A DNA stretch of 64,000 bases from Acidobacteriota bacterium (GTDB lineage Bacteria; Acidobacteriota; Terriglobia; Acidiferrales; UBA7541). The position numbers were made by a program, and so were the translations under genes. The DNA lies in NCBI GenBank assembly GCA_021324935.1, contig JAJPIE010000072.1, forward strand, positions 1-64,000, in the 5' to 3' direction. This document shows positions 26,979 to 35,406 of the stretch, piece after piece (positions within the stretch are counted from its first letter, which is position 1; the number at the start of each line of letters is the position of its first letter). The notes under the pieces were generated by a model that did no database searches, was not told the origin of the DNA, and worked only from the letters and a program-made list of their open reading frames with translations.

Positions 26979-28781
26979 ATGTTTCGTTCGGCCGGACAAC
27001 GCATCGGGTCCTCTCTTGCTATCTTGTTTTTGCTTTGGCTGGTGGTCTATGGTCCGGGACTCTTCACTCCTCCGCTTCAGGATGACGTAGACGCCTCGCA
27101 TGCCGACGCCGGCCGGGACATCCTGGTGCGCCACGACTGGGTGACGCTCTACGAAAACGACGTTCGCTATCTGGAAAAAGCGCCTCTTCCCTACTGGGGC
27201 GTCGCCCTCGGCATCAAGCTGTTCGGCACGGAGGCCTGGAGCGCCCGGCTGAGCCTGCACCTGAGCGTGCTCTTGCTCGCTTTCCTACTCTACTTTTTCG
27301 GCCGGCGCTTTCTGACACCGGAATCAGGGTTCTGGGCAGCGGTCGTTTTTCTTGCCACGATCGGGCCTTACCTGTTCACACGCATCATGATTCCCGATGT
27401 AACGGTTGGTTTATGGATCGGCATTGCGCTATATCTATTTCTCGATGGCTGGCAGTCGGGGCGACCATCGCTCCTCTCGTGCTGGGGTATTGCAGCGGTC
27501 ATCGCTCTAAATGTGCTGACCAAGAGCTTGATTGGAATCGTTTTTCCTTGTGGGATTATTTTCATTTTCCTCTTGCTGGCGCGGGACCTGCGCCACATCC
27601 TGAAAATGCACCTGATTTCGAGCACGCTGGTCTTCCTGCTGGTCGCGGCGCCCTGGCACATCCTCGCCGCGCTCCGGAATCCGCCGGCGGGACAAGCCAA
27701 GGGGTTTCTGTGGTTTTATTTCGTGAATGAGCAATTCCTGCGTTATCTCGGCAAGCGCTATCCTGTGGACTACGACACGGTCCCCATTCTGCTCTTCTAC
27801 GGATTGATCTTGATCTGGTTCCTGCCCTGGAGTTCGTTTCTCCCGCAGGCGCTGGCGCAAGTGCGATTGCGGCTGCCGAGAAATGCCGGCGTACGCCGCT
27901 CGCCGGAGGCAGCGTTGCTGTTGTGCTTCCTGTGGCCTGCCGTGATTCTGCTTTTCTTCAGCTTCTCGACGCGCCAGGAATACTATCTCGCGCCGGGCCT
28001 GCCGGGGTTTGCGCTGCTGATCGGCCATTGGATGACGCGGGAGGCGGAATCCCCGATTGGCTCGCCGCTCGCTCGCGCTGGACGGCGCTCCGCCAGCGTG
28101 CTGCTTGTTGTCGGATTGCTGATCACAGCCATAGCCGGGGCGCTGGTCCTGACGACTCACGCGCCGCAGCCCGGCACCGAACTGTATGACCTGCTCAGTA
28201 AGAACCCGCAGGACTACGCACTTTCGCTGGGCCACATGCTGGATCTTACGGGAAGCGCCATGAGCTTCTTCCGCGGACCGCTCTTGGGCACGGCGTTGGC
28301 ATTTTTTCTGGGGCCGCTGCTCAACTGGCTTTTGCGCCGGCGCGGTCAGGTTCGCACAGCGAATTGGGCACTGGCGGCGATGATGATTGTGTTCGTGGAA
28401 TGCGTCCACATTTCACTGGGCGTTTTCTATCCGATCCTCGGCTCCAAACAGTTTGCGGTTGCCATCCAAAAAGATCTGAAGCCCGGCGAACACATCATTT
28501 ATGACGGGGAGTACGCGAACGCTTCGTCCGTGCGGTTCTATACCGGACAGCAAATTCTGGTGCTGAATGGACGCATCAACGGGCTGTGGTATGGATCGCT
28601 TTTCCCGGATTGCCCCGATATTTTTCTGGACGACACGCGTTTTGACAAGATGTGGGCGGGCCAAGACCGCGTCTACTTCATAACTCACGACTCGAAGAAG
28701 GGCGAATCCCTGGCGGCCTATGCGCCCGTGTACCTGCTGACCAAAGCCGGCGGGCGCTATGTGTTCACAAACCGTCCGTAA
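26979..28781 (+). CDS. GT39/ArnT-like membrane glycosyltransferase
   Basis: 600 residues, GT-C fold polytopic membrane protein using polyprenyl-phosphate sugars at the outer face of the inner membrane. After helix 1 (about 12-28) the first external loop carries an acidic pair (QDDVDASHADAGRDIL, Asp35/36) at the catalytic position; YLEKAPLPYWG matches the ArnT/PMT pattern for the second loop. About 11-12 hydrophobic segments follow, then a C-terminal soluble domain (from about 490, YDGEYANASSVRFYTGQQ). It faces a paired small transporter and HpnJ, convergent with a gap of only 18 bp. Substrate unknown. Confidence 0.87.
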   Translation: MFRSAGQRIGSSLAILFLLWLVVYGPGLFTPPLQDDVDASHADAGRDILVRHDWVTLYENDVRYLEKAPLPYWGVALGIKLFGTEAWSARLSLHLSVLLLAFLLYFFGRRFLTPESGFWAAVVFLATIGPYLFTRIMIPDVTVGLWIGIALYLFLDGWQSGRPSLLSCWGIAAVIALNVLTKSLIGIVFPCGIIFIFLLLARDLRHILKMHLISSTLVFLLVAAPWHILAALRNPPAGQAKGFLWFYFVNEQFLRYLGKRYPVDYDTVPILLFYGLILIWFLPWSSFLPQALAQVRLRLPRNAGVRRSPEAALLLCFLWPAVILLFFSFSTRQEYYLAPGLPGFALLIGHWMTREAESPIGSPLARAGRRSASVLLVVGLLITAIAGALVLTTHAPQPGTELYDLLSKNPQDYALSLGHMLDLTGSAMSFFRGPLLGTALAFFLGPLLNWLLRRRGQVRTANWALAAMMIVFVECVHISLGVFYPILGSKQFAVAIQKDLKPGEHIIYDGEYANASSVRFYTGQQILVLNGRINGLWYGSLFPDCPDIFLDDTRFDKMWAGQDRVYFITHDSKKGESLAAYAPVYLLTKAGGRYVFTNRP

Positions 28782-28799
28782 TTCGGATTTTTCCCCCGG

Positions 28800-29258
28800 T
28801 TAGTGTCCGCCGGATCGCAAAACAATCAATACACCCACCGCCACGCACAGGACTCCCAACCAACGTTTGGAAGACACATCCTCTTTCAGCAGATATTTCG
28901 CGGCGAACGTTCCAACAATGAAGTTCGATGCCGTTGCCGGAATCACCACACTCACTTTTTCCCAGGAAAACAAGATCAGCAATGAATAGAACGATGCGGC
29001 CAGCATGGGAATCGCCAGCCAGAGCCAGCGATTCTTCGCCGCGGTCAAAACAAACCGGAGCAAGGCCATGGGGCGGAAACCTTGCGGTTCGCCGACTTGT
29101 TTCATCCCATACGACATGGCGATTTCGCCGCCGGTGTTGCACAGCACAAAAAAGACCAGCATGGGAATCACGCCAGACTTCATGTGCGTTGCGCCCGGGG
29201 TCCCCGTGGTGCTCCAGAACGAGGCGAGGCCTGCCATTAAGAATGTCCGGATACTCAT
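28800..29258 (-). CDS. small EmrE/ArnE-like DMT half-transporter, second of a pair
   Basis: 152 residues from ATG-29258, which overlaps the preceding gene's stop (ATGA). About four membrane helices: VIPMLVFFVLCNTGGEIAM, WLWLAIPMLAASFYSLLIL, VSVVIPATASNFIVGTFAA and a C-terminal WLGVLCVAVGVLIVL preceded by SSKR. This is the DMT half-size layout seen in EmrE and in the ArnE/ArnF undecaprenyl-phosphate-aminoarabinose flippase. An acidic residue (GGEIAM) sits in helix 1, as in EmrE. It likely heterodimerises with its partner. Unrelated sequence upstream in the longer frame is discarded. Confidence 0.8.
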   Translation of the reverse strand: MSIRTFLMAGLASFWSTTGTPGATHMKSGVIPMLVFFVLCNTGGEIAMSYGMKQVGEPQGFRPMALLRFVLTAAKNRWLWLAIPMLAASFYSLLILFSWEKVSVVIPATASNFIVGTFAAKYLLKEDVSSKRWLGVLCVAVGVLIVLRSGGH

Positions 29259-29680
29259 GAGGGCAGAACCGCAACGTTCGTGGTATTTGGTTTCGTCTGA
29301 CCTACCAGCAGCACCCCGAAACAGATCAGCAGCACGCCTATCCAGCGTTTCGGCGAGACCAATTCGTGCAACACCACGATGGCCAGCATGGTCTGGATGG
29401 CGTAGCCAAACGCCCCGGCCGGCATGACAAAACTGTAATCCGCCCAGCTCACCGCGGTCATGTAGCAAAGCGTAAATCCGATCAGGAAGCAGATGCCGAT
29501 CCAGATACTGGCGTTCTGTATCGTCATCCACAAGGCGTGCTGCAGGCCGGGGATGGAAATCTTAACGTCGCCGATCTGCTTCATCCCGCGCGCCAGCATC
29601 AGGTCGCCGGTGTTCGCACACACCACCATCAGCAAGACCATAACGAACGTCTTGAATCGCAGCCTATGCTCGTGGCTCAT
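29255..29680 (-). CDS. small EmrE/ArnF-like DMT half-transporter, first of a pair
   Basis: 141 residues, four membrane helices: FVMVLLMVVCANTGDLMLA (acidic Asp in helix 1), IWIGICFLIGFTLCYMTAV, YSFVMPAGAFGYAIQTMLA and KRWIGVLLICFGVLLVG. The matching ARGMKQIG and SYGMKQVG segments show it is a paralogue of the downstream protein. Starts 9 bp after hpnJ and overlaps the partner by 4 bp, so all three should be on one transcript. A heterodimeric flippase for a lipid-linked sugar or hopanoid intermediate is the best inference. Confidence 0.82.
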   Translation of the reverse strand: MSHEHRLRFKTFVMVLLMVVCANTGDLMLARGMKQIGDVKISIPGLQHALWMTIQNASIWIGICFLIGFTLCYMTAVSWADYSFVMPAGAFGYAIQTMLAIVVLHELVSPKRWIGVLLICFGVLLVGQTKPNTTNVAVLPS

Positions 29681-29689
29681 TCTGGAGAA

Positions 29690-31192
29690 CTAATCGGTAC
29701 CGCTAGCCGAGCCAGTGCCAGAAACGGGCACCATGGTCTTGGGAGCGTCGCCGCCCTGCTGGATCCACTTGAGGCGCTCGGCGCGGAGTCTCAAAAAGTC
29801 GACGGCCTCATGATAAAGCCGCTTGCGTTCGTGGCCGTCCCAGAGGGCCTCGCGCACGATGCGCCAGACGACCTTCGGGCGGAAGTAGTAATCGTCGTAG
29901 AAGCGCGTAACGCCGGCCATCATTTCCGCCTTGGAGAGGTGCGGGAATTCGATGTGCGGCAACTGGTGACCACCCTGGTCGGCCAGCGCCTCCACGCGCA
30001 GGAAACCTTCTTTGGACATCTGCTCGTGCAGCTCGGTGCCGGGCATGGCGTGGGCAAGGGAGACCTGGATGGTCTCGCAATCCAGCTCCTTTGCGAAATC
30101 GATGGTCTTGTTGATGGTTTCCTTCGTTTCGCCGGGCAAGCCAATGATGAAATCGCCGTGAACTTTGATGCCGACCTTCTTGCAGTTCTTCATGAACTCA
30201 CGGGCCATCTCGGTGGTCGCGCCCTTCTTGATGTTCTTCAGAATTTGCGCATCGCCGGATTCGAAGCCCACGATAAAGAGGCGCGCGCCGCCGTCGGCCA
30301 TGGCCTTCAGCTCTTCGTATTTGCTGTGGCAGCGCGCGGTGCAGGACCACTGGAACTTCAGCGGCTTGAACTTCTTACTCAATTCGATGACGCGATCCTT
30401 GCGGATATTGAAGGTGTCATCGTCGAAGAAAATCTCTTTCATTTGCGGGAAGTTGGTCAGGGCGCTCTTCACCTCGGCGACGACGTTATCCACGGAGCGC
30501 GTGCGCCAGGCGTGGCCGGAGAGCGTCTGCGGCCACATGCAGAAGGTGCAAAGGGCCGGGCAGCCGCGGGAGCTATAGAAGGAAACGAAGGGGTTCAGCA
30601 GAAATGGCACGTTGTAGCGCTCGATCTGCAAATCCCGCTTGTAGACATCGGTGGCAAACGGAAGGGCATCGAGTTCTTCGGTGTGCAGTTGCGGGCGCGG
30701 CGCGTTGTGAACGATCTTGCCGTCTTTTTTGTAGCTGGCGCCGAGAATCTGGTCGAGTGGTCTGCCGTGCGCGTATTCGGTCACCGCGTGATCGAATTCC
30801 CCGCGGACGATGAAGTCGATATCGTCGCTGGCGTTCAGGGTCTCGTCGGGCTTGATGTGGCCGTGCGGGCCGACGAAGGCCACCTTCATCGAAGGATTGG
30901 ATTCCTTGATCTTGCGCAGCAACTTGACGTCGCTTTCGAAGCCGACCGTGGATGTGAATAGCACCAGGAATTCGTAGTCCTTGCAGATTTGGACGGTCTG
31001 CTGCCAATTAATCTTGTGGGGAGAGGCATCCAGCAGGCGGCTGCCGGGGATCATTCCGGCGGGATAGGCCAGCCAAACGGGATACCAATACGACTCAATT
31101 TCACGGGTCGCGGGCCACCGCGAACTGGCTCCGCCATCAAAATTCTCAAAACTCGGCGGATTCAACAGCAACGTCTTCAATACATCCGGCAT
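29690..31192 (-). CDS. hpnJ: HpnJ-like B12-binding-domain radical SAM protein
   Basis: 500 residues. The N-terminal LLLNPPSFENFDGGASSRW, DASPHK and VGPHGHIKPDE form a B12-binding-like domain (about 5-165). The radical SAM core has C-x3-C-x2-C at Cys211, Cys215 and Cys218 (RGCPALCTFCMWPQTLSGH), FFDDDTFN, and IIGLPGETKETI. These match the hopanoid-associated HpnJ family; HpnJ is implicated in converting bacteriohopanetetrol glucosamine into the cyclitol ether. It leads an operon with the DMT pair. A hexamer TACACT on the minus strand at 31290-31295 is a promoter candidate. No squalene-hopene cyclase, HpnG/H or HpnK is in this window. Confidence 0.86.
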   Translation of the reverse strand: MPDVLKTLLLNPPSFENFDGGASSRWPATREIESYWYPVWLAYPAGMIPGSRLLDASPHKINWQQTVQICKDYEFLVLFTSTVGFESDVKLLRKIKESNPSMKVAFVGPHGHIKPDETLNASDDIDFIVRGEFDHAVTEYAHGRPLDQILGASYKKDGKIVHNAPRPQLHTEELDALPFATDVYKRDLQIERYNVPFLLNPFVSFYSSRGCPALCTFCMWPQTLSGHAWRTRSVDNVVAEVKSALTNFPQMKEIFFDDDTFNIRKDRVIELSKKFKPLKFQWSCTARCHSKYEELKAMADGGARLFIVGFESGDAQILKNIKKGATTEMAREFMKNCKKVGIKVHGDFIIGLPGETKETINKTIDFAKELDCETIQVSLAHAMPGTELHEQMSKEGFLRVEALADQGGHQLPHIEFPHLSKAEMMAGVTRFYDDYYFRPKVVWRIVREALWDGHERKRLYHEAVDFLRLRAERLKWIQQGGDAPKTMVPVSGTGSASGTD

Positions 31193-31428
31193 TCTTCACC
31201 CTCAGCCACGTTTTATGGACCGTTCAGCGAGCGTGAACCGGCCTGTCCCTACATGGGCACACTTGACCGGTCGCGTTCGGGTCCCAGGCAGTGTAGATAA
31301 TAGTTTACCCGAGTTGGTTGCATCCCTACACACGAATCTGCCAATGGCGCGTAAGACGCATCCAAGGGTTAAATGATGCATTAGGCGGGGCTTAGGGGGA
31401 GCCGGACTCCTGTATCAATCGGCGAAAT

Positions 31429-32784
31429 TCAGCGCATATTGCACTCATCCACCGACTCGACCAGCAGCTCCCAGATGCGGCCGAGCCAGTCCCGGTGCTC
31501 TGGTTTCATGAGCACAGACCGGAGGCAGATCATGGTTGCCCGGTCGTGTTTCATGCCACCCAGACTGGCGGCGAAGAACTTGATTGGCAATTCCGCAACC
31601 GCCAGGTGCAAGTTCCTTCGCGCAGCCGCATTGAATACCTTCCGTGACAGCTCGCAAGCCGCATGGATACTTTCTGCGCGGGGCGCGAATACAACGATGT
31701 CCAACTCCGGCGGAAAGGGCGTGATGAAACGGGGATCGCTTTGCAAGCGTCCATGGAAATCCAAAGCGGCTCTCCGGCAATCCTCCAACCCGCGCGCAAA
31801 TTCCCCACCCTTGGCCAGGGGCAACAATTCCTGAGTTGCCCAGAGCGCTGCGGCCGCAGCGCCGGCGCGCGAACACTCCAGGCTGATTTCCCCCAAGTGC
31901 AATTCGCGGGAGCTGAAATAGGTGTAGGGCGAATCGTGTTTGTACAACCGGCCGACGCCCGGATCGCGAAACAATACACAACCGCAGCCATACGGCTGCA
32001 GGCCGTGCTTGTGCGGATCGATAACCAGGGAATCCACCCGGCCCAGCACATCGAAGGCGTGCCGCGCCGCTTCGCCAAGATTTGAGGCCAAGCCGAAATA
32101 TCCGCCGTAGGCGGCGTCGGCGTGGATGCGAAAACCAAATTTTTCGCGTAATTCGAGGATCTCGGGCAAGGGGTCGACGGATCCCGTGGCCGTGGTTCCG
32201 ATCGTTGCAACGACTGTGCCTATGTCACCGCGCGAAAGCTCCTCGCGCAGCTTGCTGAGATCCATGCGGCCCCGCGCGTCGCACTCCACTGCCGCAAACG
32301 GTAGCTGCAGCACCGCACTGATCCGTCCATGCGTGTAATGCGCCTGTTCGCTGGCGAGAATTCTCTTCTCAGGAGCCAGCCGGCCGGAAACCCAGAGGGC
32401 TTCCAGGTTGGCCATCGTGCCGCCTCCGCACAAATGACCGAGATGTTCGTGCCAGCCAAGCATGGCCGCGATTCCCGCCACCGCTTCCTTCTCCATCGCC
32501 GAGGTCGCACGGCCGCCGTCCAGCGCGTGATTGTTCGGATTGATCCACTGCGTCAACGAGTAGGCGAGCCGCGCGACGGGATGCGGAGGTTTGAGCATCT
32601 GACCCGCGTATAGCGGATGGCAGTAAGGGTAATTGTCCCGCAGCCGATCAGCCACTGCGCCAAGTACTTCGGAGATGCGGTTTTTCCCCGGGACTTGCCC
32701 GGCGAATTCGGGAAGTTCCGCGAAGCCCTCGTCCAAACGGCCCAGCGCTTCCCACAGGAGTTTCAGGTTCTCTTTATCCAGCAT
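31429..32784 (-). CDS. pyridoxal-phosphate-dependent amino acid decarboxylase (group II)
   Basis: 451 residues, aspartate-aminotransferase-fold decarboxylase. HPLYAGQMLKPPHP at the substrate end, GGRATSAMEKEAV, LGHLCGGGTMANLEAL, HADAAYGGYFGLA (cofactor Asp), and the PLP lysine in DPHKHGLQPYGCG. The family covers aromatic amino acid, glutamate, histidine and aspartate decarboxylases; the residues visible do not decide. It lies 236 bp upstream of hpnJ on the same strand and 51 bp after the tolC-like gene, so it may belong to neither operon. Confidence 0.88.
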   Translation of the reverse strand: MLDKENLKLLWEALGRLDEGFAELPEFAGQVPGKNRISEVLGAVADRLRDNYPYCHPLYAGQMLKPPHPVARLAYSLTQWINPNNHALDGGRATSAMEKEAVAGIAAMLGWHEHLGHLCGGGTMANLEALWVSGRLAPEKRILASEQAHYTHGRISAVLQLPFAAVECDARGRMDLSKLREELSRGDIGTVVATIGTTATGSVDPLPEILELREKFGFRIHADAAYGGYFGLASNLGEAARHAFDVLGRVDSLVIDPHKHGLQPYGCGCVLFRDPGVGRLYKHDSPYTYFSSRELHLGEISLECSRAGAAAAALWATQELLPLAKGGEFARGLEDCRRAALDFHGRLQSDPRFITPFPPELDIVVFAPRAESIHAACELSRKVFNAAARRNLHLAVAELPIKFFAASLGGMKHDRATMICLRSVLMKPEHRDWLGRIWELLVESVDECNMR

Positions 32785-32835
32785 GCGTTGGGTTCCTGGC
32801 GGGAAATTTGATTTGCGGCATGGAGAAAGCTCTGA

Positions 32836-34164
32836 TTATTCCAGCACCTTGTCCAGTTGCCCCGCGGTCTTGAGCAGATCGAGCTGCGCCTGCTGGCGGC
32901 GGAAATTGGCATCTAGATAGGCCATCCACTTATCATTTTCGTCGAGACGCGCTTTTTCGACATCACGCAGGTTCACTTTGCCTTCGCCGAACTGGGACTC
33001 CAGCACGGCGACATTCTGCTGCGCCAGTTGCAATTCCAGACGAGCAACCTCTTTGGCGGCATCCGCCTGCTGCACTTTGCGTGATTTCTGGCGCACATCG
33101 GCGCTCACCTGGCTGCGCGTGCTGCTCAAATTGATCTTTGCGGCGGCCAAATTGACTTCTGCGAGGTGCACGCTGGCCCGTGTTTTCGCGCTGAAAATTG
33201 GAACGTTAATGTTCACACCGGCATTGAGATTGTTGTACTGGAAGCTCTGCGTGATGTTGGTGTAGTTGTTGAAGTTGTATTTTGCGAGAACATCGTAAAT
33301 GGTGACGAGCTGCAGCGTGGGCCAGTAGCCGCGCTTTTCTCCCTTCAAGCGGAATTCCTTGCCTCTCACGTCGGATTCGGCAGCAAGCAGGCTGGTATTG
33401 TTCTGCGTGGCGAGTGCAATCAGGTTGGCACCTTCCTGCTCCGCGGCGCCTGGCAAATCCTCCGGGGTGACCTCCAGTGGCTGATCGGGGGGCAGGCCTA
33501 ACTGGTTGCGCAAGTAAACTTCGAGTTCATCCTGGCGTCCCTCGAGTTGTAGGATGCGTTCCTGGACCTGGGCGCGCGTGAGCATCGCCTTGGTCACCTC
33601 GACTGGAAGTTCAAACCCTTCGCCCTCGCGCTCTTTGGTGACGTCCACAATTTTGTCGGCGCTGTCCTTCTCCGCGCGCAACAACTCCAATGCGTGGCGG
33701 ACCTTTACGAGTTCCAGGTAACCCGAAGCAACCCGTACCATAACGGCGTTTTTTGTATCCTCCAGAACCGCTCGTTGCGTCTTCACATCCTCTTGTTGTT
33801 GTTTCACCAAACCACTGAGCGGGGCGTTGAAGATATCCTGGGTGTACGTGATACTGAACAGTGCCGGTGGCCGGCCGCCGGGGGTTTCCGGCAAGCCGTA
33901 GGTGTATCCAGCGCCTGAACCAGCATAGAGGTTGGGGAGAAACTCGGAGTGTGTGAGCTGTGCGTTGTCCTGGGCGGCTTGCACTTGCAGCTTGGCCAAC
34001 TGGATGTCCTTGCTGTTGGTCAGCGCCAATTCGACGGAGTGTTTCAGCGTCAGCATTACGGGGACGCCATTGGCCACAGGCACGGGCCCCGGCGCCTCCT
34101 GCGCAAAGGCCAGCGAGCTACCAGCCAGAAGAATCGCAACAGGAAATGCGTGCTTCAACGCCAT
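32836..34164 (-). CDS. TolC-family outer-membrane efflux protein
   Basis: 442 residues from ATG-34164, chosen because GGAGG lies 7 nt upstream and the signal peptide (AILLAGSSLAFAQ) follows. Two TolC repeats: ELALTNSKDIQLAKLQVQAAQ opening the first and SLLAAESDVRGKEFRLKGEKRGYWPTL the second, with long coiled-coil helices and short YTYGLPE / YNNLNAGVNINVPIF barrel strands. Forms the trimeric outer-membrane duct for the MacA-like adaptor. Last gene of the adaptor/TPR/permease/TolC string, 17 bp after the permease. Confidence 0.93.
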   Translation of the reverse strand: MALKHAFPVAILLAGSSLAFAQEAPGPVPVANGVPVMLTLKHSVELALTNSKDIQLAKLQVQAAQDNAQLTHSEFLPNLYAGSGAGYTYGLPETPGGRPPALFSITYTQDIFNAPLSGLVKQQQEDVKTQRAVLEDTKNAVMVRVASGYLELVKVRHALELLRAEKDSADKIVDVTKEREGEGFELPVEVTKAMLTRAQVQERILQLEGRQDELEVYLRNQLGLPPDQPLEVTPEDLPGAAEQEGANLIALATQNNTSLLAAESDVRGKEFRLKGEKRGYWPTLQLVTIYDVLAKYNFNNYTNITQSFQYNNLNAGVNINVPIFSAKTRASVHLAEVNLAAAKINLSSTRSQVSADVRQKSRKVQQADAAKEVARLELQLAQQNVAVLESQFGEGKVNLRDVEKARLDENDKWMAYLDANFRRQQAQLDLLKTAGQLDKVLE

Positions 34165-34181
34165 ACAGTTTCCTCCCACTT

Positions 34182-35387
34182 CTATTCGTAGCGCAGCGAT
34201 TCAATCGGCTCGAGGACCGCGGCCTGCTTGGCCGGAAGCCAGCCGAAGAAGAGTCCCGTCGAACATGAAACCAGGAATGCCACAATCACGCTCATCCCGG
34301 AAATCGGCACACGCAAATTGCCGGGCAGGACCTGCTGCACGAGCACGGGAATTCCCACGCCGATCAGGATGCCGATCACCGCGCCGCCACCGCTGATGAG
34401 AAATGCTTCAATCAGGAACTGCCACATGATCTCGCGCTGCGCCGCGCCAATGGCCTTGCGAATCCCGATTTCCCGGGTGCGTTCCTTCACCGTGACCAGC
34501 ATGATATTCATGATGCCTATGCCGCTGATCAGCAGCGCGATGAAAGCGATGACAATCAGCACAATGCGCAGCGCCATGGCGATGGTCCGGGCCGTCGCAA
34601 GAATTGCCACGAGCGTCTGCACGTCGTAATTGGCTTCCGAGGGATGGCGGCTTTTGAGCAATCGGTTCAATTGACGCGCGACAATGGCGACTTTGTCCGG
34701 TCCGCTGGTCTGCACCTGCAACGTGTTGAGAACTTCGGTTCCCGTGTAGTACTTGATCAGCGAGAACGGGATGATGACCGACTCCTTCTGAAGTTCGGAC
34801 AACCCGAAAGTTTCGGCTCGCTCCTGGAAGACGCCGATGACGGTAAAGGTCAGTTCGCCCATATGGAGTTCGCGGCCCACGGGATTTTCCACGCCAAAGA
34901 CCTTTTCGGCGAGATCCTTGGTGATGATGCAGACCTTGCTGCGCGACTGCATGTCCGCGGCATCGAAGTAGCGCCCGCGCAAAATAATCAGGCGGCGGAT
35001 CTGCTGATAGCCATCGGTTACGCCGATCAATCGCACAGGTCGTGTCTGCCCATGCACCACGACGGCCATGGGCAGATCGTCGAAGCCCGCGACCACCACG
35101 GCGTCCGGAATCTCCGCCTTCGCCGCTTCCATATCGGCTGGTGTTATCTGGAAACTGAGCGGCTGGGCTTTTTCGGGCGTTTTGATCATCTCCGCCCACA
35201 CCAGATTCGAACCCATGGCTTCAATGCGGGAGATGACGAATCTCTGGCTGGTCAGGGCAACCGTAACCACCAGCACGATGGAAGCGCTTCCGATGATGAC
35301 GCCGATGGAGGTGAGCACGGCGCGCAATTTATTGGCGCGCAAAGCGTCCACGGCAACGGCAAAAGCTTCTCGAATATGCATGCGCAT
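34182..35387 (-). CDS. MacB/FtsX-type ABC transporter permease without ATPase domain
   Basis: 401 residues: N-terminal helix LRAVLTSIGVIIGSASIVLV, a periplasmic MacB-core domain (about 50-270), and three C-terminal helices (IVLIVIAFIALLISGIGIMNIM, a segment near 330-350, and VIVAFLVSCSTGLFFGWLPA), with the VKERTREIGIRKAIGA coupling motif. MacB itself carries an N-terminal ATPase that is absent here, and no ATPase gene lies in this operon. It should act mechanically on the periplasmic adaptor and TolC partner encoded alongside. Confidence 0.9.
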   Translation of the reverse strand: MRMHIREAFAVAVDALRANKLRAVLTSIGVIIGSASIVLVVTVALTSQRFVISRIEAMGSNLVWAEMIKTPEKAQPLSFQITPADMEAAKAEIPDAVVVAGFDDLPMAVVVHGQTRPVRLIGVTDGYQQIRRLIILRGRYFDAADMQSRSKVCIITKDLAEKVFGVENPVGRELHMGELTFTVIGVFQERAETFGLSELQKESVIIPFSLIKYYTGTEVLNTLQVQTSGPDKVAIVARQLNRLLKSRHPSEANYDVQTLVAILATARTIAMALRIVLIVIAFIALLISGIGIMNIMLVTVKERTREIGIRKAIGAAQREIMWQFLIEAFLISGGGAVIGILIGVGIPVLVQQVLPGNLRVPISGMSVIVAFLVSCSTGLFFGWLPAKQAAVLEPIESLRYE

Positions 35388-35406
35388 GATGTAAGAAAAA
35401 TCCCGC

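Noticed and set aside
29366..30961. 531-codon plus-strand frame opposite hpnJ
   Set aside because: Pure antisense of a well-supported radical SAM gene with conserved cysteines; composition His/Arg/Gly-rich as expected of a mirror frame.
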